The notes under the pieces were generated by a model. That model was not told the DNA's origin and did not search any database. It saw only the letters and a program-made list of their open reading frames with translations. From Flavobacteriaceae bacterium TMED179 (GTDB lineage Bacteria > Bacteroidota > Bacteroidia > Flavobacteriales > Flavobacteriaceae): 39,358 nt of DNA. Position numbers and translations under genes: made by a program. This document shows, in pieces, positions 1 through 8,189 of the stretch (its first letter is position 1; each line of letters starts with the position of its first letter). Location of the stretch: NCBI GenBank assembly GCA_002169865.1, contig NHIC01000006.1:100967-140324 (forward strand), in the 5' to 3' direction.

Positions 1-435
1 CGTGTAGACGGAGATACATTGGAAAACCTCATTAAAAAAGATGAAACAGTTATTTCAAAAATTTCTGACAAGGAGAAAGAAAGCTTGAAACCAATGATTG
101 AAGATATAGTTAAAGAAGGTGGATATACAGTCCAACTTGAACCATTAGATAGTAAAAGTTTACCTTTTGTATTAACCCAACCTGAATTCATGAGAAGAAT
201 GAAAGAAATGCAACAAACTGGTGGAAGCGGTATGATGGGCAATATGCCTGATATGTATAACTTAGTTGTAAATACGAATCATGAATTAGTTGGGCAAATC
301 CTAAACACAAAAACAAAAAAGAAAAAAGAACGACTAATTCAACAAGCATTAGATCTTGCTAAACTTTCACAGAACTTGTTGAAGGGAGAAGCCTTGACAC
401 AATTTATTCAACGAAGTGTTGACTTGATAAAATAA
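1..435 (+). CDS. htpG: Molecular chaperone HtpG (Hsp90 family), C-terminal part
   Basis: This is the 3' end of a gene that begins before the window; the reading frame is open from base 1 (RVDGDTLENL...) and stops with TAA at 433-435. About 144 residues are visible. They match the C-terminal dimerisation domain of bacterial Hsp90: a polar helical stretch, the methionine-rich segment (MRRMKEMQQTGG...MMGNMPD), the signature YNLVVNTNHELV, and the tail LLKGEALTQFIQRSVDLI. HtpG is a cytosolic ATP-dependent chaperone that clamps client proteins as a dimer. Its ATPase and middle domains lie outside the window. The gene ends just before an intrinsic terminator, so it probably ends its transcript. Identification is firm; only the upstream extent is unknown. 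Confidence 0.93.
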   Translation, partial: RVDGDTLENLIKKDETVISKISDKEKESLKPMIEDIVKEGGYTVQLEPLDSKSLPFVLTQPEFMRRMKEMQQTGGSGMMGNMPDMYNLVVNTNHELVGQILNTKTKKKKERLIQQALDLAKLSQNLLKGEALTQFIQRSVDLIK

Positions 436-462
436 AAAACCGCCCGAAGGCGATTTTTTATC
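433..462 (+). terminator. Rho-independent terminator after htpG
   Basis: A short GC stem (CGCC, loop CGAA, GGCG) is flanked by an A run on the 5' side and a T run on the 3' side, which can extend the stem with one mismatch. It starts at the htpG stop codon and ends about 15 bases before the next gene. The A and T runs mean it could also work on the opposite strand. Confidence 0.8.
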
Positions 463-476
463 TGGAAAATTTGAAA

Positions 477-1085
477 ATGATAAGACCAATCGTACTTCCT
501 AATGATGGATCAATTGTTGAATTACAAGGCGCCCGTTTACGTTATTTTGACACTTTCTTTTCAGAAAAAGAGTCTGAAAAGTACTACAGGAAAATTAAAA
601 ATGAAATAATTTGGCGACAAGATTCTATTACTGTTTATGGGAAAACCTATCCTCAACCTCGACTGACAGCTTTGTATGCAAATAACTCTATACCCTACTC
701 ATATTCTGGAATTACAATGTATCCACATCAAATCACACCAACTCTTTCCGAAATCCAGAAAAAAGTAGAACAATTAAGTAATATTAAGTTTACCACAGTA
801 CTACTCAACCAATATAGAAATGGTAAAGATAGTAATGGTTGGCATGCTGATAATGAAAAGGAGTTGGGTGAAAATCCCACAATTGCCTCATTGAGTTTTG
901 GAGCAGAAAGATTTTTTCACTTAAAACACAGAACTAAAAAAGAACTAAGGTTAAAAGTTTCTTTAAAATCAGGAAGTTTATTAGTAATGGAGGGAGAGAC
1001 TCAAACTCATTGGTTACATCAAATTGCTAAAACCTCTAGGGAAGTATCGCCAAGGATCAATCTAACTTTCCGGAAAATTATTTAA
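477..1085 (+). CDS. AlkB-family 2-oxoglutarate/Fe(II) dioxygenase (DNA alkylation repair)
   Basis: The product is about 202 residues, the size of ALKBH2/3-type proteins. It has the iron and 2-oxoglutarate motifs of the AlkB superfamily: the N-x-Y-rich strand NQYRNGKDSNGWHAD with H123 and D125, a distal H181 in WLHQI, and the arginines R193 and R199 in SPRINLTFR. The segment PQPRLTALYA resembles the substrate-lid region of ALKBH2-like enzymes. These enzymes oxidatively remove methyl groups from 1-methyladenine and 3-methylcytosine in DNA or RNA. The ATG at 477 is preferred; a TTG two codons upstream (471) is an alternative. The 3' end overlaps the convergent nuclease gene by 8 bases. The family call is firm; whether DNA or RNA is the substrate cannot be read from sequence. 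Confidence 0.88.
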   Translation: MIRPIVLPNDGSIVELQGARLRYFDTFFSEKESEKYYRKIKNEIIWRQDSITVYGKTYPQPRLTALYANNSIPYSYSGITMYPHQITPTLSEIQKKVEQLSNIKFTTVLLNQYRNGKDSNGWHADNEKELGENPTIASLSFGAERFFHLKHRTKKELRLKVSLKSGSLLVMEGETQTHWLHQIAKTSREVSPRINLTFRKII

Positions 1086-1848
1086 AAATGTCGTCAAGGA
1101 TAAAAGCCAGACGAATACCTGCTTTTAGCAATTGTAAACGAATAGTATCAAAATTTTCATATCGATATCGATAACCTAAATTTCTTTCCTTGGGTAAACC
1201 TTTATAAATCTTATTAGTAATTGCATGTGTTTCGTCAATCCAAATAGAAATTGAACTAGATACAATCTCTTGTTTTTGAATTTCAGATAGTACTGGTAAA
1301 TTATTTGCCAATTCAGTATAACTTAACTGACTGGAATTTATCATGTCACTATCCCAAAGCCGATGAAGATTTGAACTTTTACCAAACCATTTTATTTGAA
1401 TTTTATTTCCTCCCAGGTCTTCTTTCATTCCCAGATGTAATGGCTGATGTAAATCTCCAATAAAATGAACTAAGAGCTTCAAATAAAATTGATTATCTTC
1501 CTTTGAAGCTGTTTTACTTTTTAATACTTGAATACATTTATCAATAGCTTTAATAATGTCCCCTTTAGAGTTTTTCTTACTGGATTCATAATTCTCATCT
1601 AATTTCATATTTGCATAATGCCAAGAATTAAAAGCTTTATATCGATCATCCGATTTAATCTCATCTGCATAAGTGGAAATATAGGCAAGTGAAGCTCCCT
1701 GTAAGAGATCTTCAATCTCAGTTTTTGTTTTTTTAGAGATATTTTGAGCAGCCACCTCTCCAACAGTACGATGACCAATTGCTCCCCAATTCAAAAATTT
1801 AAATGAAGAAATAAAAAAACTTAAAATAATAACGAATGTAGCTTTCAT
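1078..1848 (-). CDS. Secreted S1/P1-type zinc nuclease
   Basis: Starting at the ATG at 1848 gives a signal peptide (MKATFVIILSFFISSF). Cleavage just before W21 would expose the N-terminal Trp that ligates zinc in S1/P1 nucleases (NWGAIGHRTVGEVA, with H26). An in-frame ATG seven codons upstream (1869) would bury the signal peptide behind extra residues and is less likely. Later ligands are visible as FNSWHYAN, LLVHFIGDLHQPLH and NLHRLWDSDMI, the usual His/Asp set for a three-zinc cluster. The family cleaves single-stranded nucleic acid and removes 3' phosphates; in an exported flavobacterial enzyme this fits scavenging of extracellular nucleic acid. It is convergent with, and overlaps, the AlkB gene. 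The family call is strong. Confidence 0.88.
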   Translation of the reverse strand: MKATFVIILSFFISSFKFLNWGAIGHRTVGEVAAQNISKKTKTEIEDLLQGASLAYISTYADEIKSDDRYKAFNSWHYANMKLDENYESSKKNSKGDIIKAIDKCIQVLKSKTASKEDNQFYLKLLVHFIGDLHQPLHLGMKEDLGGNKIQIKWFGKSSNLHRLWDSDMINSSQLSYTELANNLPVLSEIQKQEIVSSSISIWIDETHAITNKIYKGLPKERNLGYRYRYENFDTIRLQLLKAGIRLAFILDDIFK

Positions 1849-1937
1849 TTTGCTAAAATTTTGATCCAAATTTAAACCTTATATTTAATGTACTATCTTA
1901 TTGTAAAAGATTAGTAATTTTACCCTACAAAAAAAAC

Positions 1938-4148
1938 TTGTTGGAAAAGCAAAAATTTTTTCAGTTTTTCTTATTACTATTTTGTATTATCACTTATAGT
2001 CAAGAAAAAGAAATGGAATTTTTAGTTCCTGTTATCCAATCTGATATAGTTATCGATGGTATAGGAAATGAAAAACAATGGAATAAAACAGAATGGCAGT
2101 CTGAATTTTGGCTATGGAGGCCAAATGATAGTTTAAAAGCAAGTAAGCAAACTAGATTTAAAATTTTAAGAAGTGAAAAAAATCTTTTTGTTTTAATAGA
2201 TTTATTTACTGATGGAACTAAGTTTGTAACACCAAGTTTGAGACGTGATTTCGACACATTTGGTGGAGACACTATTACTCTTCTATTTGATACTTTTAAT
2301 GATGGGACCAATGCATTTTCGTTTACGACAAATCCTTTGGGATTGAAAAAAGAAGGTCTTATTTCAGGTGGAAATCAAAACTATAGAACTGATAGGAATT
2401 ATTCATGGGATACCAAATGGCTTGTTGAATCTAAAATATATGAAGATCGCTATTCAGTTGAAATTAAAATTCCACTAACATCTCTGTTTTATAATAATTC
2501 TAGTAGTTTCTGGCGTTTAAATATTTATAGAGGAAATGCACAAAATAATGAATATAGTGTTTGGGCAAGAACACCTCAAAATCAGATTATTGGAAATTTA
2601 GCCTTTATGGGAAAAATGGTTTTTGATAAACCACTTAAAAAGGCTCGAAATCCTTTATCAGTAATTCCATACATAAGTGGTATGAGCCAAAAAGATTTCT
2701 TAAATAAATCCTCTGCTTCTAATTCAGGATTAGGTGGAGATGCAAAAATTCCAATTGGGAATGCCCTAAATTTAGATTTGACTTATAATCCAGATTTTTC
2801 TCAAGTTGAAGTTGACGACCAAGTAGTTAATTTAACTCGTTTTGCGATTGCATTACCTGAAAAACGGCAATTTTTCACTCAAAATGATGATCTTTTTAAA
2901 GATTTTGGATCCACTAGAGATGTTGTTCCGTTTTTTTCAAGAAGGATTGGGGTTGCTAAAGATTTGGAGGGAAATACTATAGAAAATAAAATAATAGCAG
3001 GTGTACGTTTAAGTGGAAAATTAAATTCTAATTTGAGGCTTGGTTTTCTTAATATAATTACTGATGCAGATATTAAAAATGAAATTCCTTCAAACTTAAA
3101 TACTGTTTTTACACTAAGACAAAAAGTATTTGACAGATCAAATATTAGTTTCTTTTTTTTAGACCGAACAGCTAGAGAAGATTATGATTTTTTAAATAAT
3201 GAAGAGAAAAAAAATAGTGTCACTGGAATTGAGTATAACTTGGCCTCAACTGATAGTAAGTGGACAGGACGAGCTTATTTTCACAAATCATTCACAGAAG
3301 GTTTAGATGGAGATGATCAAATTATAGGCATGCGAATTAATCGGAATACACTTAAACAACAAATTGGAATGGAATGGGTTCACGGAGGAGAAGATTTTCG
3401 ATCAGATCTGGGCTTTTTTAGAAGAACTGGATTTTTAAAACTTTCTCCTGAATACACCTATAGAATATACCCTAAAAACCCTAATGTAATAAGTTATAGT
3501 TTCACACAAAGAGGTTATTTTGTGTATGACACTGCAAGTGAATATTTAATGACAGATAGGGTTTTTATTTCAACCATTAGAAAGAGTTTTCTAAATTTTA
3601 GTAGCCTCTCACTAGACTATACAAATCGTTACATTTACTTAGTTAATGATTTTAATCCAACCCGAAGTTCCGATGGAGTTTTTCTCCCTTCTGGCTCAGA
3701 TTATTCATATGGTGATTTAGAACTTTCATATCGCTCGGACCGTAGAAAATATTTAAACTTTGATTCAAAAATTTCCTATGGGACCTTTTATAATGGGACA
3801 AAATTTACTGTTGAAAATGAAATCAAATGGAGAAAACAACCCGTTTTAAATGCAAGCATGATTATGAATTTTAATTCAATCGAACTGCCAAGACCGTATT
3901 CGTCAAAAAATATTTGGCTAATTAGCCCAAAAATTGATTTTACATTTACAAAATCTCTTTTTTGGACTACTTTCATTCAATATAATTCTCAAGGGGAAAA
4001 CTTAGGAATCAATTCTAGATTGCAATGGCGGTTTGCTCCCCTATCTGACTTGTTTATCGTTTATAACGATAATTATATAAGCACAGATAATTTTTCTCCA
4101 AGATATCGTAGTTTTAACCTAAAATTAACATATTGGATAAATATTTAA
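1938..4148 (+). CDS. DUF5916 protein with N-terminal CBM9-like domain, probable outer-membrane beta-barrel
   Basis: A 736-residue exported protein. A hydrophobic signal peptide (FFQFFLLLFCIITYSQ) is followed by a beta-rich domain at about residues 30-225 with the pattern of family-9 carbohydrate-binding modules (IDGIGNEKQWNKTEW, LFVLIDLFTDG, YSVEIKIPLTSL). A long region follows (about 240-736) containing LDLTYNPDFSQVEVDDQVVNLTRF and ALPEKRQFFTQNDDLF, a hallmark of DUF5916, and alternating aromatic/polar strands ending in YWINI, as expected of a membrane barrel. No ATG precedes the signal peptide in frame, so the start is a TTG (1938 or 1941). The function of the family is unknown. It is followed after three bases by a lipoprotein gene, suggesting co-transcription. 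The call is strong for family and weak for role. Confidence 0.82.
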   Translation: MLEKQKFFQFFLLLFCIITYSQEKEMEFLVPVIQSDIVIDGIGNEKQWNKTEWQSEFWLWRPNDSLKASKQTRFKILRSEKNLFVLIDLFTDGTKFVTPSLRRDFDTFGGDTITLLFDTFNDGTNAFSFTTNPLGLKKEGLISGGNQNYRTDRNYSWDTKWLVESKIYEDRYSVEIKIPLTSLFYNNSSSFWRLNIYRGNAQNNEYSVWARTPQNQIIGNLAFMGKMVFDKPLKKARNPLSVIPYISGMSQKDFLNKSSASNSGLGGDAKIPIGNALNLDLTYNPDFSQVEVDDQVVNLTRFAIALPEKRQFFTQNDDLFKDFGSTRDVVPFFSRRIGVAKDLEGNTIENKIIAGVRLSGKLNSNLRLGFLNIITDADIKNEIPSNLNTVFTLRQKVFDRSNISFFFLDRTAREDYDFLNNEEKKNSVTGIEYNLASTDSKWTGRAYFHKSFTEGLDGDDQIIGMRINRNTLKQQIGMEWVHGGEDFRSDLGFFRRTGFLKLSPEYTYRIYPKNPNVISYSFTQRGYFVYDTASEYLMTDRVFISTIRKSFLNFSSLSLDYTNRYIYLVNDFNPTRSSDGVFLPSGSDYSYGDLELSYRSDRRKYLNFDSKISYGTFYNGTKFTVENEIKWRKQPVLNASMIMNFNSIELPRPYSSKNIWLISPKIDFTFTKSLFWTTFIQYNSQGENLGINSRLQWRFAPLSDLFIVYNDNYISTDNFSPRYRSFNLKLTYWINI

Positions 4149-4151
4149 AAA

Positions 4152-4883
4152 ATGATAAAGTTTAACCCTGCCTTTTATATAATTTTTCTTGGAATTTTAG
4201 TTATCTGTTGCGATAAAGGACAAAAAAAAGATCCTGATAATCTTATGATTGTGGAAGGTAGCATTCAAGGCCTCAGAAAAGGGACTTTATACCTGCAAAA
4301 GTTACAAGATACTCTTCTTATAAATATGGATTCAACCTTAGTCAATGGGATATCAGATTTTAAATTTCGTATACCTATTGAGACACCAGAGATCTTTTAT
4401 CTATATCTTGAAAAAGAAGATGGGGACAGTTTAAATGACCGTATATTATTTTTTGGAGAAAAAGGTACAATTCAAATTAAAACTCTTTTAAAAACTTTTG
4501 AAAGTAGTGCAAAAATTACAGGATCTAAAAATCAAGAATTACTTCAGGAGTATCAGTCATTTAATAGAAAATTTAATGATGAAAATTTAGATTTAATGAA
4601 AGAATTTTATCAAGCTCAGATAGACGATAAGCCAAAAATTATTGATTCTTTGCAAAAGAAAATAGACAATCTTTTGAAAAGAAGGTATCTATATACAATT
4701 AATTTTGCGACTCAAAATGCAGATGAAAACCTAGCTCCATACCTTGCATTGACTCAAGTTTATGATGCAAATTTGTCTTTACTTGACTCCATAGCGATTA
4801 AAATGACGAAAGAAGTACGTAATTCAAAGTACGGAAATGAATTTTTAAATTTTATAGAAAAACGGAGAGCTTTGGAAAATTAA
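4152..4883 (+). CDS. DUF4369-domain lipoprotein lacking a thioredoxin domain
   Basis: The N-terminus (FYIIFLGILVICCDKG) is a lipoprotein-type signal with the candidate lipidated Cys at residue 20; the residue before it is also Cys, which is unusual but tolerated. The region from about 33 to 125 (VEGSIQGLRKGTLYLQKLQDT..., FYLYLEKEDGD, ILFFGEKGTIQIKT) fits DUF4369, the beta domain usually found in front of an AhpC/TSA or thioredoxin domain in Bacteroidota. Here it is followed only by a helical, charged stretch (about 130-243) with no CxxC, so the redox domain is absent. It starts three bases after the DUF5916 gene and ends two bases short of the convergent small gene. Function is unknown. Confidence 0.72.
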   Translation: MIKFNPAFYIIFLGILVICCDKGQKKDPDNLMIVEGSIQGLRKGTLYLQKLQDTLLINMDSTLVNGISDFKFRIPIETPEIFYLYLEKEDGDSLNDRILFFGEKGTIQIKTLLKTFESSAKITGSKNQELLQEYQSFNRKFNDENLDLMKEFYQAQIDDKPKIIDSLQKKIDNLLKRRYLYTINFATQNADENLAPYLALTQVYDANLSLLDSIAIKMTKEVRNSKYGNEFLNFIEKRRALEN

Positions 4884-4885
4884 AA

Positions 4886-5152
4886 CTATAATGCTGCTGA
4901 TTTTTTCAACAAAGATTCCATTGCTTTTTTTCGCTCATTTTCAATAGCTTTAAATTTCCCTTTCAAGTCCTTGCCACTTACTGCATTAATTTTCCCAATC
5001 AAGTCATCGAAAACTTGAATTGCTTCTTCAATTAATTTTTCACTTTTTGTTAAATCCCCATCTGGATTTGATAGTTCCCACAGATAAATGTCTTCTATTA
5101 GATCACCTATATCGTTATTAATTTCTTTTTTAAGCATTTTGATACTTGGCAT
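4886..5152 (-). CDS. Small conserved-type hypothetical protein, helical
   Basis: An 88-residue acidic/basic protein without a signal peptide or membrane segment. It appears almost entirely helical (IEDIYLWELSNPDGDLTKSEKLIEEAIQVFDDLIGKIN...KFKAIENERKKAMESLLKK), with heptad-like spacing that could form a helical hairpin or coiled coil. I do not recognise a named family, though small proteins of this kind are common in flavobacterial genomes. It faces the DUF4369 gene with a 2-base gap and is followed on the upstream side by about 70 AT-rich bases. It is retained as real because of its coding-like composition and compact fit between genes. Confidence 0.65.
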   Translation of the reverse strand: MPSIKMLKKEINNDIGDLIEDIYLWELSNPDGDLTKSEKLIEEAIQVFDDLIGKINAVSGKDLKGKFKAIENERKKAMESLLKKSAAL

Positions 5153-5222
5153 GGTTTTGTGAATGTATGGTATGTTAAGATATATATTTTTTTAATTGAA
5201 ATTATAAAAAGAAAATTATTTT

Positions 5223-5627
5223 TTATCCAGAATAACTCACATAGTTCCGAGGTGTTTCATATAAAGTCACAGCTAGTTTATGTCTAGGGTTCATGTGAGG
5301 TTTTAGTAAATCGTAAATAACAATTGCAATATTTTCTGCTGTAGGTATTTTACTTTGAAACTCCTGAACTTCTTCATTAAGGTTCTTATGATCCATCTTA
5401 TCCTCAACTTCAGCTTTTATTAAATCTTTTAATATTTTCATATCCATTACATAACCCGTCTCTGGGTCAACATCTCCTGTAACATGGACGATTAACTCAT
5501 AATTGTGACCATGAAAATAAGGGTTGGAACATTTACCAAAAATATTTTCGTTTTTTTGATCAGACCAATCCTTTCTATATAATCTGTGTGCAGCATTGAA
5601 ATGTGATTTTCTACTAATTGTTACCAT
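5223..5627 (-). CDS. queD: 6-carboxy-5,6,7,8-tetrahydropterin synthase / 6-pyruvoyl-tetrahydropterin synthase family
   Basis: The product (about 134 residues from the ATG at 5627) has the whole QueD/PTPS pattern: zinc ligands H14 (SHFNAAH) and H39/H41 (FHGHNY), the catalytic C33 (GKCSNPYFHGHNY), the segment GYVMDMKILK, DHKNLN, PTAENIA, and a C-terminal glutamate in LYETPRNYVSY. QueD converts dihydroneopterin triphosphate to carboxytetrahydropterin on the route to queuosine and other 7-deazaguanines. An ATG 12 codons upstream exists but lies deep inside idi; the 5627 start begins the conserved strand MVTISRKSHFNAAH. This start overlaps the end of idi by 14 bases, so the two are probably translationally coupled. 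The family is certain; the exact product (QueD or PTPS-like) is inferred. Confidence 0.9.
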   Translation of the reverse strand: MVTISRKSHFNAAHRLYRKDWSDQKNENIFGKCSNPYFHGHNYELIVHVTGDVDPETGYVMDMKILKDLIKAEVEDKMDHKNLNEEVQEFQSKIPTAENIAIVIYDLLKPHMNPRHKLAVTLYETPRNYVSYSG

Positions 5628-6150
5628 CGTTTTTAGTATTAATATATTTATAGAACCGATCAAAAATAATTTTAAACCAAACAGTAAAATGTTGGGGGTT
5701 ATTTTTTATTGAATTTTTGATCTGTTCAAGACTCATCCATTTCCAGGTCGCCACCTCATTAGTGTTGATTATAGGAGAACCATCAAAATAGCCAAGAAGA
5801 ATATAATCTAACTCATGTTCAGTCAGACCATTTTCAAAAGGTGCTTTATATATAAAACTAAAAATTTCTTCTAAGTGTGTTGTAAATCCCATTTCTTCTT
5901 TAAGGCGACGTTTCCCTGCTAATACATTTTCCTCATCTTCTCTTTGATGACTACAACATGTATTCGTCCATAATCCAGGAGAATGATATTTATGCATGGC
6001 ACGCTGTTGAAGCATTAATTCTCCTTTTTTATTTAGAATAAAAACTGAAAAGGCTCTGTGTAATAATGCTTTTTCGTGAGCTTCCATCTTGGACATAATG
6101 CCAATAGGATTGTCATTAACATCTACTAATATTACTTTCTCTTGTTTCAT
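5614..6150 (-). CDS. idi: Isopentenyl-diphosphate delta-isomerase, type 1
   Basis: A Nudix-fold enzyme that interconverts IPP and DMAPP for isoprenoid (quinone, carotenoid, undecaprenyl) synthesis. Visible motifs are LHRAFSVFIL, LMLQQRAMHKYHSPGLWTNTCCSHQ with the catalytic Cys near residue 65, the Nudix-like helix GKRRLKEEMGF, and the catalytic/metal Glu segment TEHELDYI. The ATG at 6150 gives the usual N-terminus (MKQEKVILVDVNDNPIG); an ATG ten codons upstream is possible but adds an unconserved extension. Length about 178 residues is normal for type 1 bacterial enzymes. The 3' end overlaps queD, and upstream it is divergent from prfC across 93 bases. Confidence 0.93.
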   Translation of the reverse strand: MKQEKVILVDVNDNPIGIMSKMEAHEKALLHRAFSVFILNKKGELMLQQRAMHKYHSPGLWTNTCCSHQREDEENVLAGKRRLKEEMGFTTHLEEIFSFIYKAPFENGLTEHELDYILLGYFDGSPIINTNEVATWKWMSLEQIKNSIKNNPQHFTVWFKIIFDRFYKYINTKNDGNN

Positions 6151-6243
6151 GCGATTCAAAATTACCCATAATTTCATCAAAAACCTATTGTCCTTGATTT
6201 CGTCAAGGTTATTATTTGTAATACTTTTGTTAAAACTACAGCT

Positions 6244-7827
6244 ATGGGATTTTTAGAGGAAATTAGTAAACGAAGAACATTTGGAATAATTTCCCACCCA
6301 GATGCAGGTAAAACAACACTTACAGAAAAACTATTACTCTTTGGTGGTGCTATACAGGAGGCAGGCGCAGTCAAGTCAAATAAAATCAAAAAATCAGCTA
6401 CAAGTGATTTTATGGAAATCGAGAGACAAAGAGGAATTTCAGTCGCAACCTCAGTTTTAGCCTTCGTTTATAAAAACAAAAAAATAAATATTCTTGATAC
6501 ACCTGGACATAAAGATTTTGCTGAAGACACTTTTCGTACTCTAACAGCTGTAGATAGTGTTATTGTTGTAATTGACGTTGCAAAGGGTGTCGAAGAACAG
6601 ACTGAAAAGTTAGTAGAAGTCTGTCGAATGCGAAATATTCCTATGATTGTCTTTATTAATAAATTAGACCGAGAAGGTAAAGATGCTTTTGACCTTTTAG
6701 ACGAAGTTGAACAAAAACTTGGCTTGAGAGTCACTCCTCTCTCAATTCCAATTGGAATGGGTTATGACTTTAAAGGAATTTATAATATCTGGGAACAAAA
6801 CACTCAGCTTTTTTATGACGATCAAAAACATATAATTGGGAAAAAGGTAATTTTTGACTCAGTTGAAGATCCCAAACTAGAAGCTGCTATTGGAACTGAT
6901 CTTTTTACTACTCTAAAAGAAGAATTAGAATTGATTGATGGGGTTTATCCTCCATTTGATCGAGCTAATTATTTAAATGGTAAGCTACAACCAGTTCTAT
7001 TTGGCTCTGCCTTAAATAATTTTGGAGTAGAGGAACTACTCAACTGCTTTGTAGAAATTGCTCCTGAACCACTTCCAAAGTTATCAGAAGAGCGAATGAT
7101 CAGTCCCTATGAAAAAAAGTTTAGTGGATTTGTATTTAAAATTCATGCAAATATGGATCCTAATCATCGTGATCGATTAGCCTTTGTTAAAATTGTATCT
7201 GGAACTTTTGAACGCAATACTCCCTATCTTCATGTTAGAAATAATAAAAAACTGAAATTTTCATCACCTAATGCATTTTTTGCTGAAAAAAAAAAGATTA
7301 TAGATGTCTCTTTTCCTGGAGATATAGTTGGCCTTCATGATACAGGAAATTTTAAAATTGGTGACACTTTGACTAGTGGTGAAAAACTTAATTTTAAAGG
7401 CATTCCAAGTTTTTCACCTGAGCATTTTCGTTATATCAATAATAATGATCCAATGAAAGCAAAACAACTTACTAAAGGAATTGATCAATTAATGGACGAG
7501 GGTGTAGCCCAGTTATTTATACTTAATCTTAATGGTCGTAAATTAATTGGAACTGTTGGAGCTCTTCAATTTGAAGTAATCCAATACCGCTTACTTAATG
7601 AATATGGTGCTAAATGCTCTTTTGAAAATCTTAATGTTTATAAAGCATGCTGGGTTGAAGGGAATGAAAAAAGCACTTCGTTTCAGGAATTTAAACGTAT
7701 CAAACAAAAATTTCTGGCAAATGATAAAGCTGGTCAACTTGTATTTCTATCGGAATCAGCGTTTTCATTACAGATGGTTCAAGAGAAATATAAAGAAGTA
7801 CAGTTTCACTTTACCTCCGAGTTTTAA
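6244..7827 (+). CDS. prfC: Peptide chain release factor 3 (RF3)
   Basis: A 527-residue translational GTPase. G1 is SHPDAGKTTLTEKL (residues 17-30), the switch region carries SATSDFMEIERQRGISVATSV, G3 is DTPGHKDF, and G4 is NKLDRE. The EIERQRGISV segment and overall length separate RF3 from EF-G. The C-terminal part (LIGTVGALQFEVIQYRLLNEYGA) is the RF3-specific domain III signature. RF3 removes RF1/RF2 from the ribosome after peptide release. The gene is divergent from idi. A run of ten A at 7286-7295 falls inside the coding sequence (FAEKKKII). A TAnnTTTG-like box (6222-6229) lies 14 bases before the ATG but has no clear partner element. Confidence 0.96.
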   Translation: MGFLEEISKRRTFGIISHPDAGKTTLTEKLLLFGGAIQEAGAVKSNKIKKSATSDFMEIERQRGISVATSVLAFVYKNKKINILDTPGHKDFAEDTFRTLTAVDSVIVVIDVAKGVEEQTEKLVEVCRMRNIPMIVFINKLDREGKDAFDLLDEVEQKLGLRVTPLSIPIGMGYDFKGIYNIWEQNTQLFYDDQKHIIGKKVIFDSVEDPKLEAAIGTDLFTTLKEELELIDGVYPPFDRANYLNGKLQPVLFGSALNNFGVEELLNCFVEIAPEPLPKLSEERMISPYEKKFSGFVFKIHANMDPNHRDRLAFVKIVSGTFERNTPYLHVRNNKKLKFSSPNAFFAEKKKIIDVSFPGDIVGLHDTGNFKIGDTLTSGEKLNFKGIPSFSPEHFRYINNNDPMKAKQLTKGIDQLMDEGVAQLFILNLNGRKLIGTVGALQFEVIQYRLLNEYGAKCSFENLNVYKACWVEGNEKSTSFQEFKRIKQKFLANDKAGQLVFLSESAFSLQMVQEKYKEVQFHFTSEF

Positions 7828-7870
7828 ACATTGTAATCAAAAATCTTATAAAAAAACTGAGCATTATAAA

Positions 7871-8185
7871 TTATGCTTCTCCAGTAGGTCCAAAATTTAA
7901 AGGAATGTTTGGAGGTTCGTTAGTTTTTATGATACCATTTACATTTTCAAATCTTTGAATATTATCTTCCAAAGCTTTTTTAAAACGTTTAGCATGCTCT
8001 GGGGTAAGAATAACCCTTGATTTTACTTTTGCTTTTGGAGATCCTGGCATTACTGTTATAAAGTCAACAATAAACTCGGACCCAGAATGATTTATGATTG
8101 CTAAGTTAGAATAAATGCCGTCAGCAATGTTTTCATCAATAGAAATATTCAATTGTTGCTGCTCTGAAACTTTTTTATTACCCAT
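7871..8185 (-). CDS. DUF3467 domain protein, downstream of rpoC
   Basis: A 104-residue soluble protein with the DUF3467 pattern: DENIADGIYSNLAIINHSGSEFIVDFITVMPGSPKAKVKSRVILTPEHAKRFKKALEDNIQRFE. The domain has strands around SNLAIINHS and FIVDFITVMPG followed by a helix after LTPEHAKRF. It begins four bases after the rpoC stop, so it is the last gene of the RNA polymerase operon. The domain's function is unknown; its position after rpoC in Bacteroidota suggests a role linked to transcription, but this is inference from location only. It is convergent with prfC across 43 bases with no clear terminator. Confidence 0.88.
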   Translation of the reverse strand: MGNKKVSEQQQLNISIDENIADGIYSNLAIINHSGSEFIVDFITVMPGSPKAKVKSRVILTPEHAKRFKKALEDNIQRFENVNGIIKTNEPPNIPLNFGPTGEA

Positions 8186-8189
8186 TATT

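Noticed and set aside
7598..7900. 100-residue open frame overlapping the end of prfC
   Set aside because: Different frame within the well-supported RF3 gene, without codon bias or recognisable domain.
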